Shown here in pieces: positions 1 to 8,877 of a DNA stretch of 28,815 nucleotides. The notes beneath the pieces are model-generated. The model was not told where the DNA came from, did not search any database, and saw only the letters and a program-made list of their open reading frames with translations. The position numbers and the translations under genes were made by a program. The stretch's first letter is position 1. Each line of letters begins with the position of its first letter. Location of the stretch: the IMG/VR virus record IMGVR_UViG_3300008952_000228, positions 1-28,815 of that record; one strand, 5' to 3'. Source of the DNA: a virus.

Positions 1-811
1 TGCCGTTTTGAAGAACAACAAACCCCAAGTCCGTCTGGCTACCAGCGACTAGGCCATTGACAGAGCAATAACAATCGACGTGATATAAGCCAGACTGGAT
101 GCCGATCTTTGTGACGACCGAACTCGAAGACAGCAGTTCAGCCCCCGACGGGTTCAGGTGCTGATTCGAGTATTTGCCGCTGCCGGGGTAGGCTGGCGAA
201 GCGTCCGACCAGATAAAGAACGGCGAGAACCCGCCGACCTCGGCGCCGATCATCTGGATTGTCGCCTCCGCAAACGACCCAGCCGCCGTCGACAGCGTCC
301 AGCCGAACCAGATTACGCCCGACGCTCGGGACCGCCCCTCATGAATCCAGACAACATCGGCATCGTCTAAAATCGTTCGGGCCGTGTTGCCCATCAGCGT
401 GAAAGCGTCACCAGTTCCTAAGTAGAATTGGCCGTCGACAGGCCCGACCCGCTGGCCGTTCTGTCGCGTCGCTCCGGGGGTGGCGCCGAACAACGCCCGA
501 CAAGGCATGTCCATTGTCGCCGAACCATAGCCACCCGGCTCGATGGCTAACGGGCCATTGAGCAACAGTTGCGACGGGTCTTGAGCCGTTGCCGCCGACG
601 CGTCTGGCCGCCAAACCTCGAACGCGTCAACGCCGTCGACTGTCTTCTCGGCGACAGAATACTGAGTCGACCCGACCGCATCCGGGTCCGTCTCGGGCAC
701 GTAGACACAGCCGAACGCTGGCACCCAATACTTTGACTTGTTGCGAACGGGGAGCCAACGCGTTGTATCAGTGGCGGAACGGGTCGGGTCGTTGAACGGC
801 TGGCTTGGCAT
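1..811 (-). CDS. Virion/tail-region protein, 3' end beyond the window
   Basis: An open frame starts at ATG 811 and has no stop down to base 1, giving 270 residues inside the window; the C-terminus lies outside. It begins MPSQPFNDPT and continues with YWVPAFGCVYVPETDPD near residue 30, then LLLNGPLAIEPGGYGSATM near residue 90. Composition is rich in G, A, S, T and aromatic residues with no charged helical stretch, as in beta-rich virion proteins. It starts seven bases after the stop of the 92-residue gene at 818, with the same orientation and GC bias, so it belongs to the same tail transcript. No strong Shine-Dalgarno is visible, and coupling to the gene before it is likely. I recall similar proteins at the distal end of planctomycete phage tail clusters but cannot assign a function. 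Candidates are a tail fibre or a baseplate-associated protein. Confidence 0.8.
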   Translation of the reverse strand, partial: MPSQPFNDPTRSATDTTRWLPVRNKSKYWVPAFGCVYVPETDPDAVGSTQYSVAEKTVDGVDAFEVWRPDASAATAQDPSQLLLNGPLAIEPGGYGSATMDMPCRALFGATPGATRQNGQRVGPVDGQFYLGTGDAFTLMGNTARTILDDADVVWIHEGRSRASGVIWFGWTLSTAAGSFAEATIQMIGAEVGGFSPFFIWSDASPAYPGSGKYSNQHLNPSGAELLSSSSVVTKIGIQSGLYHVDCYCSVNGLVAGSQTDLGFVVLQNG

Positions 812-817
812 GATGGC

Positions 818-1096
818 TTATTCCGCAAATGCTCTATCCATGACTTCGGCAACGACCTCGGGGGCTTCCATTCGATGGCGGGCCTCGGTGAGGAGTTCCG
901 CCTTGTTTTCCCGCCAGTACCGCTTGCCGTAAATATCCCGAGCAGCTTGGCGCGTCGCCTTCCGCACGACGCGCCAGGGAATCTCACCGGCACTCGCCGC
1001 GAGGTTCATCAGGTCGGTCTTATCGTATTTGTCGCGGCACTTCTTCTTGATGTACTCGACGACCAGAGTCACGATAATTGGGGCTAGGATTTCCAT
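818..1096 (-). CDS. Small hypothetical tail-cluster protein (92 aa)
   Basis: This 92-residue protein begins MEILAPIIVTLVVEYIKKKC: a short hydrophobic stretch (residues 3-16) followed by a very basic region (residues 17-30) and a helical, charged C-terminus. The start at 1096 is well supported by GGAGCGAACCAAATG, the start box shared with other genes here. It lies 23 bases after the 568-residue gene and seven bases before the next gene. The hydrophobic N-terminus could be a membrane anchor, or a buried helix in a small virion or assembly protein. I recognise no family, so function is unknown. Confidence 0.7.
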   Translation of the reverse strand: MEILAPIIVTLVVEYIKKKCRDKYDKTDLMNLAASAGEIPWRVVRKATRQAARDIYGKRYWRENKAELLTEARHRMEAPEVVAEVMDRAFAE

Positions 1097-1108
1097 TTGG
1101 TTCGCTCC
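1094..1108 (-). promoter_or_regulatory. AGCGAACCA start box (copy at gene 818-1096)
   Basis: Minus strand GGAGCGAACCAAATG, ending in the start codon of the 92-residue gene. GGAG is a reasonable Shine-Dalgarno eight bases from ATG. The full 15 bases are identical before the genes starting at 22738 and 25073. Confidence 0.7.
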
Positions 1109-1119
1109 GCTGGTACGGT

Positions 1120-2826
1120 TTATCGTCCTCGGGCTTTCCGCGCCTCGCGTCTCTTGCTTCGCCCCGTCGCCTTCGCGTTCTCGTCAATCACCTTCCGCAG
1201 CGATTCCATGAACCGCCGCTCATCGTAACCGCTTCCGAGCATCAAGTCCTCCTGGGCTCGGCTCGCGCGGGTGATCGCGAAGCCTTGGGAGGTCAGCGAC
1301 CACGTCACCTGACGGATGGCGCCATCAACTGGAATCGGCAGAAAACCCGGATAGGTGAACGTCCCGCCGTTTGTTGCCTGATACTCAAGCGCCGCTTTGG
1401 CGAGGTAAACTTTCGATTCTTTGAGCAGTCCTTTGTAGTTGTCGATCAGCTTCCGGGGCTTCGATTGCTTGATATAGATTTCGCGGGCCAGCTCGGGAAC
1501 GCTGATATAACGCTTCCGTTTGGGGTGCTTGCTCTTTTTCTGTTTCTCCGCGAAGACTTGGCGGAACCAGTTGCTGGCATCCTTCTCGCGTATCGTAATC
1601 GCGATTCGTAAATAGAGTTCAGGGTCGACGACCTGCTTGCTAGAGCCTGGACCGACCCAAGGAAGTTCCTCGTACTTTGCGACCATATCGGCAAACTTGA
1701 CGATGCCGTTTTCCGCGTCAATTTCAAATCCTTTGGAATATATCCCCTCTGGCTGTTTGTCCAAATCCGCGTTCCGCTTTGCCACGTTGGTCGTCGTGTC
1801 GTCGTACCCTCGCGCGAACACGCCCCAGACCCAAGGCGGACGCGGTGCGGGGTCGGGTTCCTTCTCGCCCTTCTTCGCCTTCGTCGGCTTGCCCAGTTCA
1901 ATCTGTGCGTCTTCGAGAGGCAGAATTCGAGGCCGGTTGATCCAGCCAACACCCGGAACCCAGAACTTGTCCTTGATCCGAAACCAGCGATAAACCGTAG
2001 ACCTCGCCAGATGGCCGATTTCTTTGTCCGTCGCTGCGTGAAAGTGTGGAAAATCCGCCAACGCCCAACTCTTTCGTCCGACGGGCCGCGAAATCCGGGG
2101 CGTGTAGCTGAGCTTGTTGATTGGTTTGACGCTCCCGTCCTTCTCAAGCCCGACGGGTTCGAGCGGCAGGTCGACTTGCCAACGCACCTTGTCGCCGACT
2201 ATCACGATTTCTCCGGGCGGGTCTGGCGGGTCGATTGAAATTCCGCCCTCAAGCGAGCCGTGCGACGGCAATTGGCGGCCCATGTTTTTAGGCCAGAGTT
2301 CGACTTGGCTGTTCGCGCCGAGAACTACCACGAAGTTGAGCGAATCGCACAATGCGGCCAACGCTTCGGCCGGGTTGTCGTAGTCCCACTCGACCTCGGG
2401 ATAGACAGCCGTTGGCATCAACTTCGCGACGCCTTTTTCTTGCATCGCAGCAAAGCAGAGTTCGGCCAACTCGCGGGCGTTCTTCTGGGTGCCCTCAATG
2501 ATCCCGCCGCCAGCCTTGCGGGTGTTGTACTGGCCCGAAATCTGACCCGTCTCTCGCCACATCCAGCGGCGGTCCATTACGCGCAAACGCCACTTGGTCG
2601 CGCCCTGAGAGTCTTGGGCAATATCGACCGTGTCGACACGGCACATCGGAAACCGGACAGTCGAGTTGCCGTAACGCCACGTCATCGTGGACGTCAGAAG
2701 GTGCGCGCCCGGCGTCGGTGGAATAACCAGGGTCGCCACGCTCGGGCTGATGCCCTGGGTGAGCGTGAAGTCGGCCGACAGAATCTTCGAGATTCTCCCA
2801 AACTGGACCGTACCAAATAACGCCAT
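1120..2826 (-). CDS. Putative tail hub / baseplate protein (568 aa)
   Basis: A 568-residue protein beginning MALFGTVQFGRISKILSADF. The first 120 residues look beta-rich with repeated aromatic and Arg positions (DRRWMW near residue 85). Residues 150-180 (YDNPAEALAALCDSLNFVVV) resemble the segment before the core of many tail hub proteins. The C-terminus is strongly basic (SKRREARKARGR). The start ATG follows GAGGGTTCC. It sits downstream of the tape measure and of the 1070-residue protein, where hub or tail-associated proteins usually lie. The hub assignment is an inference from order, size and general look; no catalytic motif for a tail lysozyme or peptidase was recognised. A large adhesin-like accessory protein is the alternative. 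Confidence 0.6.
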   Translation of the reverse strand: MALFGTVQFGRISKILSADFTLTQGISPSVATLVIPPTPGAHLLTSTMTWRYGNSTVRFPMCRVDTVDIAQDSQGATKWRLRVMDRRWMWRETGQISGQYNTRKAGGGIIEGTQKNARELAELCFAAMQEKGVAKLMPTAVYPEVEWDYDNPAEALAALCDSLNFVVVLGANSQVELWPKNMGRQLPSHGSLEGGISIDPPDPPGEIVIVGDKVRWQVDLPLEPVGLEKDGSVKPINKLSYTPRISRPVGRKSWALADFPHFHAATDKEIGHLARSTVYRWFRIKDKFWVPGVGWINRPRILPLEDAQIELGKPTKAKKGEKEPDPAPRPPWVWGVFARGYDDTTTNVAKRNADLDKQPEGIYSKGFEIDAENGIVKFADMVAKYEELPWVGPGSSKQVVDPELYLRIAITIREKDASNWFRQVFAEKQKKSKHPKRKRYISVPELAREIYIKQSKPRKLIDNYKGLLKESKVYLAKAALEYQATNGGTFTYPGFLPIPVDGAIRQVTWSLTSQGFAITRASRAQEDLMLGSGYDERRFMESLRKVIDENAKATGRSKRREARKARGR

Positions 2827-2844
2827 TGGAACCCTCGGGGTTGT

Positions 2845-5800
2845 CTACGCGTCGCTGACGGCGACGACGATGTCCGTGCCAAGGTCCAGTTCGACTTCGG
2901 TTAGCGACGCCTTGAGCGTAATATCGTTAGTCCAAGTCACTGTTCTATGCGAGTCGATCAACGCCGAACCGCCGTATAGCGTCGTAGTTGTGACGGTTTT
3001 GTCTTCCATGTTTCCGTTGAACTCGACACGTCCGCCGTCTTGGACTTCGAGTGTCGTGATAGTGCCCGTCGATTCGTAAAGGACAGTCCCCTCCCATACA
3101 TCGAGGAGCGTGACCGCGCCCGTTCCTTCAATTCTCAGCGTGCCGCCCTCTTGGCGAACGGTTCCAGCAGCAGAACGGACCACCAAGTCGCCGCCGAGTT
3201 TTAGGACGTTCGTCAGCGTCGAGACGCCAGTGCCAAGCTCGACAATAGCGTCGGTGTCTTGCTCGGTCCTGAATCCGACCATCAGCGTCGCCAGTGCTAG
3301 GTCGTCGCCGGGCTCGACAGCGCCACCGACCGATCCGCGATAGACCCGCAGGACATTAGCCGTGTTCGTCCCTTCAAGCAACAACGCGGGCAAGTCCGAA
3401 TCACTGACGCCCGTGCCGTGGACGTCGACGGTTGACGCGACCGCCTCAAGGTCCAATGCAATCATCGGCGACCCAGCCCCTTCGCCGCGTCCGACGAAGA
3501 CTTTGGTCGCGCCAAGTTGAATCTGCGTGCCGCGATATTCGTAATAGTCATCACCGTGGCGGGACAGTCCCGCCTTGCCCGTGTAGCTTGCCGGGAAATG
3601 AACCTCAGCAAACGTCACGCCCGTGAACGCGGCCAAGTCCCATTTGATGTCGACGTCTGTGTTTTCAACGAAGATGATATCGGCCGCCACAGGGGCCGTG
3701 CCGCCCGACCAGTTCTCGGCTTCGCCCCAGTGGTTCGGGCTGATCGCCGCTTGCGTGACTTCGTCCGTCGACGTGTCGATTGTGTATGTTTGCGAACCCG
3801 TAACCGTCAGACTTCCGCCGTTTCCGGTTGCCGCGTTTTGATCCGTCGCACCCGCCGAGCCGACCCATTCGACCTGCCAGCGCGGTGTTCCTGCCGTGCT
3901 TGTGTCGGTGACGGAAACCTCGCCGACCGCGATATTGCTGAGCGATTCGAGTGCTCCCGAGAGTATGGACGCGGAAGCGTTGTACGTGATCGCCGACGTT
4001 GTTTGGCCGTCCCAAGTCAGCGTGAACGTCCCGCCAGTGGGTGAGCCCGTCAGCTTCACCTCTTGAATTTCGTTAACCGGGTCGGTCGCTGTTTGGGTGG
4101 TCGCAACGATGATGCCAGCCCCAGAAAGCGAGGTTGCGGTGCCAGTCATCTCGGGCACATTGCCGCCGGGGTCCGCGAACTCAACGCGCCAAGGCCCCTC
4201 GGTCGTGTTTTCGCTTGTCACCGTGACGGCGGTCACGTTGCTAAGCGCTTCGACCGCTGATTCCACGTCACTCGCGAGCGCATCGAACGCGATGGCCGCC
4301 GTGGTTTGCCCGTCGAAGGACAGGGTAAAAGTTCCGCCCTCGGGACAACCCGAAAGCGACACGGTTTGAACCTCGTCTGTTGCCGCGACCGCGTCTTGGT
4401 CAACTTCGACGTTGATGTTTCCGCCCGTCAAGCTCGCCGCTGATCCCGTCATCAGTTCTAAGTCGGTGTCGCCAGGATCAACGAAGGTGATGGCCCACGC
4501 GGAACCGCTCGAACCGCTGGCCGCGACGGTCACATCGGTCACATTGCTCAGGGCCTCGACGGCGGTTGTCACGGCGGACGCGGCGGCGTTGTATGCTATC
4601 GCGGCGGTTGTCTGTCCCGCATAGGTCAGCGTAAAGGTTCCGCCGGTTGGCGTAGGCGTCAATCGAACTGTCTGGACTTCGTCAACCGGGTCTGAGCTTC
4701 CCTTTGTCGTTTCGGTCACGGTGACCGTAAGGCTTGGGCTTGCCGTATACGTTAACGCTGCGACGTCCTGATTTCCCCAGTCGTTGCGGAACGTGATAAC
4801 CCAATCTCGCGTCCGATTCGTTCCGCCGGTGTTGGTCGGGTCAGTAACGGTGACGCCGACGTTGTTGGCACCAAACACCCGCTCCAAGGCCCGTTTGACA
4901 GTTCCGGCCGATGCCCCCGCAATATCAAGCCACCCCGTATCTTGGCCGTGATGCTTGAGGATAACCGCATGACCAAAAGAAGAATCATATGCAAACGTAA
5001 TTGTTTGCACCTCGTCCGTTCCTGCACCGCCCTTGGTCGTTTCCTCGACATCGACCGACGAGACGCCCGTCAAGGCTATTCCGCTCCCCGTCAGTTCCGC
5101 CACGTTGGTCGCGGCAAGGGTGCCGGTGAACTCGACCAGATACGGCCCGCCATCGTCGCCCGTAACTGAGACGTCGCCGCCCGCGATATTCGACAGGGCG
5201 GCAAGCGCCAACTCGACAGCCGCCGCCGTCGCGTTGTACGCGAGCGATGATGTGGTTTGGCCGACATAGGTTAGCGTGAACGTCCCCCCGGTTGGGCTCG
5301 GTAAGCTGACTTCTTGAATTTCGTTCGTCCCGTCGTCGCCTTGCAGGTTGGTCTTCACTACGACGGCATAGCCCGACGTCGCTTTCGTCACGCTCGAACC
5401 GTCGCCCGTGATCAGTGGCACGTCAACATTGGCGTAGGTCTGCAAGAACTCCACGGTCCACGGTCCGCCAGCCGATCCAGTGACCGAAACGTCGCCCGCG
5501 TCGATGTTACTCAACGCTTCCAGCGCGGTATCGACCGTCGAGGCGGACGCGTTGTAGGCAATTGCTCCGGTGGTCTGACCGTCAAACGTCAGGGTGAAAG
5601 TTCCACCCGTCGCCGTGCCGCAAATCTCGACCTGTTGTTTCTCGTTGTCGCCCGCGTCGCCGTCTTGTAACGTCGTGATCGTGACGCCCGCCGAGCCATC
5701 CTTGTTCGTCGTCGAGGCGGTCACGGTGAATGGCGTGCCGTCCGTCTTGCCGGTCAAGAGAATAGCCGTAGCGGGTTTGCTCGTCCCGTTGCCATAATGG

Positions 5801-6057
5801 AGCGACGCCGACACCTCCGCGAACTCCGCGATGGTGTTGTCGTACTGACCGACCGCCGTGACAATCAGCGGCAGAAGCTCGGCCAACAAGTCCTCTTGAG
5901 TCCCGCCGACCAGTGCTTCGGCGACGTCCGACTCGACCGTCACATCCTTGAGGTTGATCGTTAGCGTGAACTTATCGCCCGACTCAATGTTTGCCGGAGT
6001 CGCCAGCGTCTTCTGGACTTGCGGTTGGGCGTCGCCACGAAATATCTTGATAGCCAT
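2845..6057 (-). CDS. Giant repeat-containing tail protein (1070 aa)
   Basis: The largest gene in the window. Residues 1-135 are a unique N-terminus beginning MAIKIFRGDAQPQ. Residues 138-764 hold six units of about 100 residues, each typically opening with NEIQEV or DEVQTV, then GGTFTLT, GQTT, an A-Y-N-A-x-A stretch, EALSN, a V-T pair and a closing MTG or LTG. Unit 3 (347-457) keeps the opening and end but has lost GGTFTL and carries a longer insert. Residues 770-1070 change to NHWGEAENWSGG followed by G-, T- and V-rich repeats that look like a beta-solenoid. The start ATG lies behind GGAGCATAACACCAG. No cysteine-rich, enzymatic or signal motif was seen. The repeat is one I recall from planctomycete phage and large surface proteins. 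A long fibre, adhesin or receptor-binding protein of the tail tip is my inference. Confidence 0.8.
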   Translation of the reverse strand: MAIKIFRGDAQPQVQKTLATPANIESGDKFTLTINLKDVTVESDVAEALVGGTQEDLLAELLPLIVTAVGQYDNTIAEFAEVSASLHYGNGTSKPATAILLTGKTDGTPFTVTASTTNKDGSAGVTITTLQDGDAGDNEKQQVEICGTATGGTFTLTFDGQTTGAIAYNASASTVDTALEALSNIDAGDVSVTGSAGGPWTVEFLQTYANVDVPLITGDGSSVTKATSGYAVVVKTNLQGDDGTNEIQEVSLPSPTGGTFTLTYVGQTTSSLAYNATAAAVELALAALSNIAGGDVSVTGDDGGPYLVEFTGTLAATNVAELTGSGIALTGVSSVDVEETTKGGAGTDEVQTITFAYDSSFGHAVILKHHGQDTGWLDIAGASAGTVKRALERVFGANNVGVTVTDPTNTGGTNRTRDWVITFRNDWGNQDVAALTYTASPSLTVTVTETTKGSSDPVDEVQTVRLTPTPTGGTFTLTYAGQTTAAIAYNAAASAVTTAVEALSNVTDVTVAASGSSGSAWAITFVDPGDTDLELMTGSAASLTGGNINVEVDQDAVAATDEVQTVSLSGCPEGGTFTLSFDGQTTAAIAFDALASDVESAVEALSNVTAVTVTSENTTEGPWRVEFADPGGNVPEMTGTATSLSGAGIIVATTQTATDPVNEIQEVKLTGSPTGGTFTLTWDGQTTSAITYNASASILSGALESLSNIAVGEVSVTDTSTAGTPRWQVEWVGSAGATDQNAATGNGGSLTVTGSQTYTIDTSTDEVTQAAISPNHWGEAENWSGGTAPVAADIIFVENTDVDIKWDLAAFTGVTFAEVHFPASYTGKAGLSRHGDDYYEYRGTQIQLGATKVFVGRGEGAGSPMIALDLEAVASTVDVHGTGVSDSDLPALLLEGTNTANVLRVYRGSVGGAVEPGDDLALATLMVGFRTEQDTDAIVELGTGVSTLTNVLKLGGDLVVRSAAGTVRQEGGTLRIEGTGAVTLLDVWEGTVLYESTGTITTLEVQDGGRVEFNGNMEDKTVTTTTLYGGSALIDSHRTVTWTNDITLKASLTEVELDLGTDIVVAVSDA
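3766..5646 (-). repeat. Six tandem ~100-residue coding repeats
   Basis: Unit limits in protein residues are about 138-243, 245-346, 347-457, 458-559, 560-660 and 661-764. Shared anchors are GGTFTL, GQTT, the Y-N-A stretch and LSN. Five units are close in protein sequence but differ at many codon positions, so the array is old rather than freshly duplicated. Unit 3 is the divergent one. Confidence 0.85.
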
Positions 6058-6063
6058 CTGGTG

Positions 6064-6810
6064 TTATGCTCCCCACGCGTGCGGGTTTCCAAAGAACGGG
6101 AACGGCGAGAGGAACTCATATTTCCACTGGACGCCGTAGTGTTTGAATATCAAGTTCGACCCACTGCCGAATCGCTGAGGCGCCGTCTTATTGATGCTCG
6201 GTTTCTTCCGAAGCGACGAAGGCCAAAGCGGGGCTGGGACGGTCGGGTAGCTGTAGACCCCGACCGCTTGGCCTTGCTGGGTCGCGATAAAGGTCGTACT
6301 TTGCTTTAGTCGCTGAATAACGGGCCGCCCGATGTTGGGCTCTAGTGAACCGAACTCAGGCCCGCCGCCTTCGAAGGCTAACGACTCCTCGAATCGATCC
6401 AAGGCGGTCTTCGGATTGGCAACCGGGATAGTGGCCGAAAGCGAGAAACTGTAGACCAGATAGTTGGCATAAGCGCCGTTGGCATTGCTTGGAAAGCTCG
6501 GCGTTGTGTCGATGAGGATGCCGCCGTCTGTGTCCTTCGATGCGAGCGAATGTTGGCTATTGAGAAGTCCGCCGCCCGCGTCAATGACGACCCGCCAGTC
6601 GCGGCCCGGCAACGAATAGGCCGCGACCAATAATTTGACCTTGTCGTCAATTGAACGCGACCCGTCGCCGAGCAACATGCCCGTTGCGTCGAGGGTCCAA
6701 CGCTCTTCTTTGGGCGTCTGGGCGTCCGAATAGACACCCTCGCGACGTATCGAATACTCGACCTCGCCGACCTCGTGCTTGTAGTCGCCATACTGGCAAT
6801 ACATGGTCAT
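6064..6810 (-). CDS. Putative distal tail protein (248 aa)
   Basis: A 248-residue protein beginning MTMYCQYGDYKHEVGEVEYS. It has short beta-like segments throughout, no membrane helix and no known enzyme motif. It follows the tape measure and the 39-residue gene, the place where siphophages usually encode the distal tail protein or an early baseplate component; the role is inferred from that position only. The start is uncertain: ATG 6810 and a second in-frame ATG two codons later both lack a clear Shine-Dalgarno, and the stop of the preceding short gene lies three bases upstream, so coupled initiation is plausible. Five bases separate its stop from the start of the 1070-residue gene. Confidence 0.65.
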   Translation of the reverse strand: MTMYCQYGDYKHEVGEVEYSIRREGVYSDAQTPKEERWTLDATGMLLGDGSRSIDDKVKLLVAAYSLPGRDWRVVIDAGGGLLNSQHSLASKDTDGGILIDTTPSFPSNANGAYANYLVYSFSLSATIPVANPKTALDRFEESLAFEGGGPEFGSLEPNIGRPVIQRLKQSTTFIATQQGQAVGVYSYPTVPAPLWPSSLRKKPSINKTAPQRFGSGSNLIFKHYGVQWKYEFLSPFPFFGNPHAWGA

Positions 6811-6813
6811 GAC

Positions 6814-6933
6814 TTATTTGTCCAATGCGATAGTTGCGGCGGCCTCTTTGACGCCGGGCACGTTCATCGCGTCTTCGTTTGCGTCGGGTCCAGTCGATTC
6901 GGTGCGAATCTTGCCGCTCGGTTGTCCGTCCAT
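6814..6933 (-). CDS. Short protein between tape measure and distal tail gene (39 aa)
   Basis: An open frame of 39 residues (MDGQPSGKIRTESTGPDANE then DAMNVPGVKEAAATIALDK) fills the gap between the tape measure stop and the next gene. The ATG at 6933 is three bases after the tape measure TAG and is preceded by AGAGG at good spacing. Its stop is three bases before the next start. Exact fit into the gap, the ribosome site and the hydrophilic composition support a real gene. No family is recognised. The alternative is a chance frame in a 126-base spacer. Confidence 0.5.
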   Translation of the reverse strand: MDGQPSGKIRTESTGPDANEDAMNVPGVKEAAATIALDK

Positions 6934-6936
6934 TGT

Positions 6937-8877
6937 CTAGCCTCTGCGGTTCGGGAATTGGGCGCGTTGCTGGTCGGCGTGCTGTTGCGCCCGCCGGTCA
7001 AGGTCTTCGAGTCGTCGGTCAAACTCCAATTGTATCTTGCGTTCGAGCAATGCTTCGCGTTCTTTGAGTCTCGCGGCGACAATCTCGGCGACCTGCTTGG
7101 CGATTCGGTCTTCGTCGCGTTCGAGGTTGACTTGGATTTCGCGCTGGTCCCGAATTGCCACATCGAGTTTGCGTTCCTCCCGCTCCATTCCCGCGATGCG
7201 ACGACGGCCCGCGCCTTCCATTTCGGCGAAGCCCGCACGCTCGGCCGCCCGGATGTCGCCAGCCCTCGCCGCTTGTTCGGTTTCTTGCGTGCCGACTCCC
7301 GCAAGCGTCCGCCGCTCTTCGCGGGTCAGAGAACCGATACCGCCCGCCTTTTGCTTCCTGAAAACTCTCAGCGTCTCTTGCTGCTCTTCCGCCGACAGTT
7401 GGCCGAACCGTTCCTTGGCCGAAAGGAGTCGATCTTTCTCCGCTTTTATTCGGTCGCGGACGATGTCGCGTTCCGACTTGGCCGCGTTTATTGCCTTGGT
7501 CGCCGCGTCCCTTTTGACCTGCGACGCTTCTTTTTCGAGCGAGAGCCTGTCACTTGCCAACGTGGTCATTCGCTGATTGAGCGACAGAAGACGCTCGACG
7601 GCTTGTTGTTGGCGTTTGGGGTCGGTGGTCGTGGCGAGTTCTTCGCGTTCCGCACCTATGGCCGCGCCACCAAGTTGGGCTTCTCGGTGCAATAGCTTCC
7701 GACGCTCTTCAGGCGTTCTGGCCTTTTCCCTCGCCCTCGCAGCCGCACCGAACTGGGCGTCGAATCGGGAACGCTCGGCGGCTCGACCGGCTTCAGCGGT
7801 TTCTCGCTGCTTGAACTCCTCGACATCTCGACGGGATCGCCTCGCCTCGGCTTGCTCTTTCTCTATCTCGGCGATTTCGGCTTGAGCGGCACCCGCCCGA
7901 AACCTGCCGATATAGCCCGACTCACCCATCGCGGCACGGGCCCGAAGTTCTGGCGTTATAACACGGTGACCGACTGGCCCGGTTTTGCCCGCGTTTCCCA
8001 ACGCACGCTCGGCCGCGCTAACCAAACTGAACTCGGTCTGTATAATCTTGTTTGACAGAGAGTTCACATTATTTGCCGCGCCGGTCATCTGCTCGACCAC
8101 GACCCACGTTGCCGCCCCGAGTGCCGTGATTGCTGCCGTCGCCGCGAGTGCCACCCCGCCGCCGCCAACCGCTCCGCCAGCGCCAACCCTCGCAGTCGCC
8201 GACGCCTTGGCCGCCGCTGCCGACGTTCCGCGTGCGGCTGCGAGTTTCCCTTCGGCGACAGTCTCGGCGTTGACTTGAGCGATACTGGCCGCCCGTGCGG
8301 TCGATTCTACGGCCGATGCGGCTTGAACCGCCGACCGATACGCCAGGACGGCTTCGCGGATGTTCTTGTAGGACTCGGTCGCACCGACCGCCAAGTCCAT
8401 CACAGCCTTGACCTTGATCAGCGAGCGCACCAGCTTCTCAGTGTTCTTTTCGCCCATCAGGCCGAGCATGACGAAGCCGCCCGTCAACTGCGAAATCGAA
8501 CCAGCCGACGCGGCAAAGCCAGAATGGAGGCGGCCACGCGCCCCCTCCAGCTTATCCATTGCCCGTTCGCTGTCGGCGGTCATCTTCTCAAGATGACGCT
8601 TTGCGTCGACCCGCTCCTTCGCCCTCCGACGGGCGGCAGTCTTCTCGGCCGCCGCTTGCGACTGCTCTTTCTTCTTCTGGTGTGCGTCAAACGCTTTGAG
8701 CTGATCGTCGTAGCCCTTTTTGACGGTCTTGACTTCCGCGTCCGTCTTCTTGCGCGAACTCTTGAGCAGCGATTCGTGGGACTTCTTGACCTTATCCTCG
8801 AAGTCCTTGGACTTGGCCGCGTTGTCCTTCGACGGCTCGACCTTCAGGGTCCAGATAATATGCCGTTCGTTAGCCAC
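6937..8877 (-). CDS. Tail tape measure protein (646 aa)
   Basis: A long helical protein: residues 15-110 are Lys-rich and coiled-coil-like, residues 185-230 are Ala-rich, residues about 232-262 form a hydrophobic glycine/alanine segment (GGAVGGGGVALAATAAITAL), and residues 330-640 are an extended charged coiled coil rich in E, R, K and A. This architecture and the position just after the two-frame tail chaperone identify the tape measure, which sets tail length and is ejected with the DNA. The start is GTG at 8877, overlapping the upstream stop by eight bases. With the usual rule of about 0.15 nm per residue, the tail would be near 97 nm, short for a siphophage. No peptidase or lysozyme domain was noticed inside it. 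Confidence 0.85.
   Translation of the reverse strand: MANERHIIWTLKVEPSKDNAAKSKDFEDKVKKSHESLLKSSRKKTDAEVKTVKKGYDDQLKAFDAHQKKKEQSQAAAEKTAARRRAKERVDAKRHLEKMTADSERAMDKLEGARGRLHSGFAASAGSISQLTGGFVMLGLMGEKNTEKLVRSLIKVKAVMDLAVGATESYKNIREAVLAYRSAVQAASAVESTARAASIAQVNAETVAEGKLAAARGTSAAAAKASATARVGAGGAVGGGGVALAATAAITALGAATWVVVEQMTGAANNVNSLSNKIIQTEFSLVSAAERALGNAGKTGPVGHRVITPELRARAAMGESGYIGRFRAGAAQAEIAEIEKEQAEARRSRRDVEEFKQRETAEAGRAAERSRFDAQFGAAARAREKARTPEERRKLLHREAQLGGAAIGAEREELATTTDPKRQQQAVERLLSLNQRMTTLASDRLSLEKEASQVKRDAATKAINAAKSERDIVRDRIKAEKDRLLSAKERFGQLSAEEQQETLRVFRKQKAGGIGSLTREERRTLAGVGTQETEQAARAGDIRAAERAGFAEMEGAGRRRIAGMEREERKLDVAIRDQREIQVNLERDEDRIAKQVAEIVAARLKEREALLERKIQLEFDRRLEDLDRRAQQHADQQRAQFPNRRG

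Noticed and set aside
1078-1611. 177-residue plus-strand frame and other plus-strand frames across the window
   Set aside because: All lie opposite well-supported minus-strand genes that fill the window with coupled junctions. GC-rich codon bias creates long antisense frames.
1446-2147. 233-residue minus-strand frame inside the 568-residue gene
   Set aside because: Out-of-frame reading rich in Arg and Ser, without a ribosome site; a shadow of the real gene.
2845-6057. CRISPR-like regular spacing
   Set aside because: The regular spacing is about 300 bases, in frame, and diverged at DNA level: protein domain repeats, not a CRISPR array.
6775-7695. 306-residue plus-strand open frame
   Set aside because: It lies opposite the tape measure gene. 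Its Phe/Arg/Leu-rich content is what the antisense of Glu/Arg/Ala coiled-coil codons gives, and no motif was seen.
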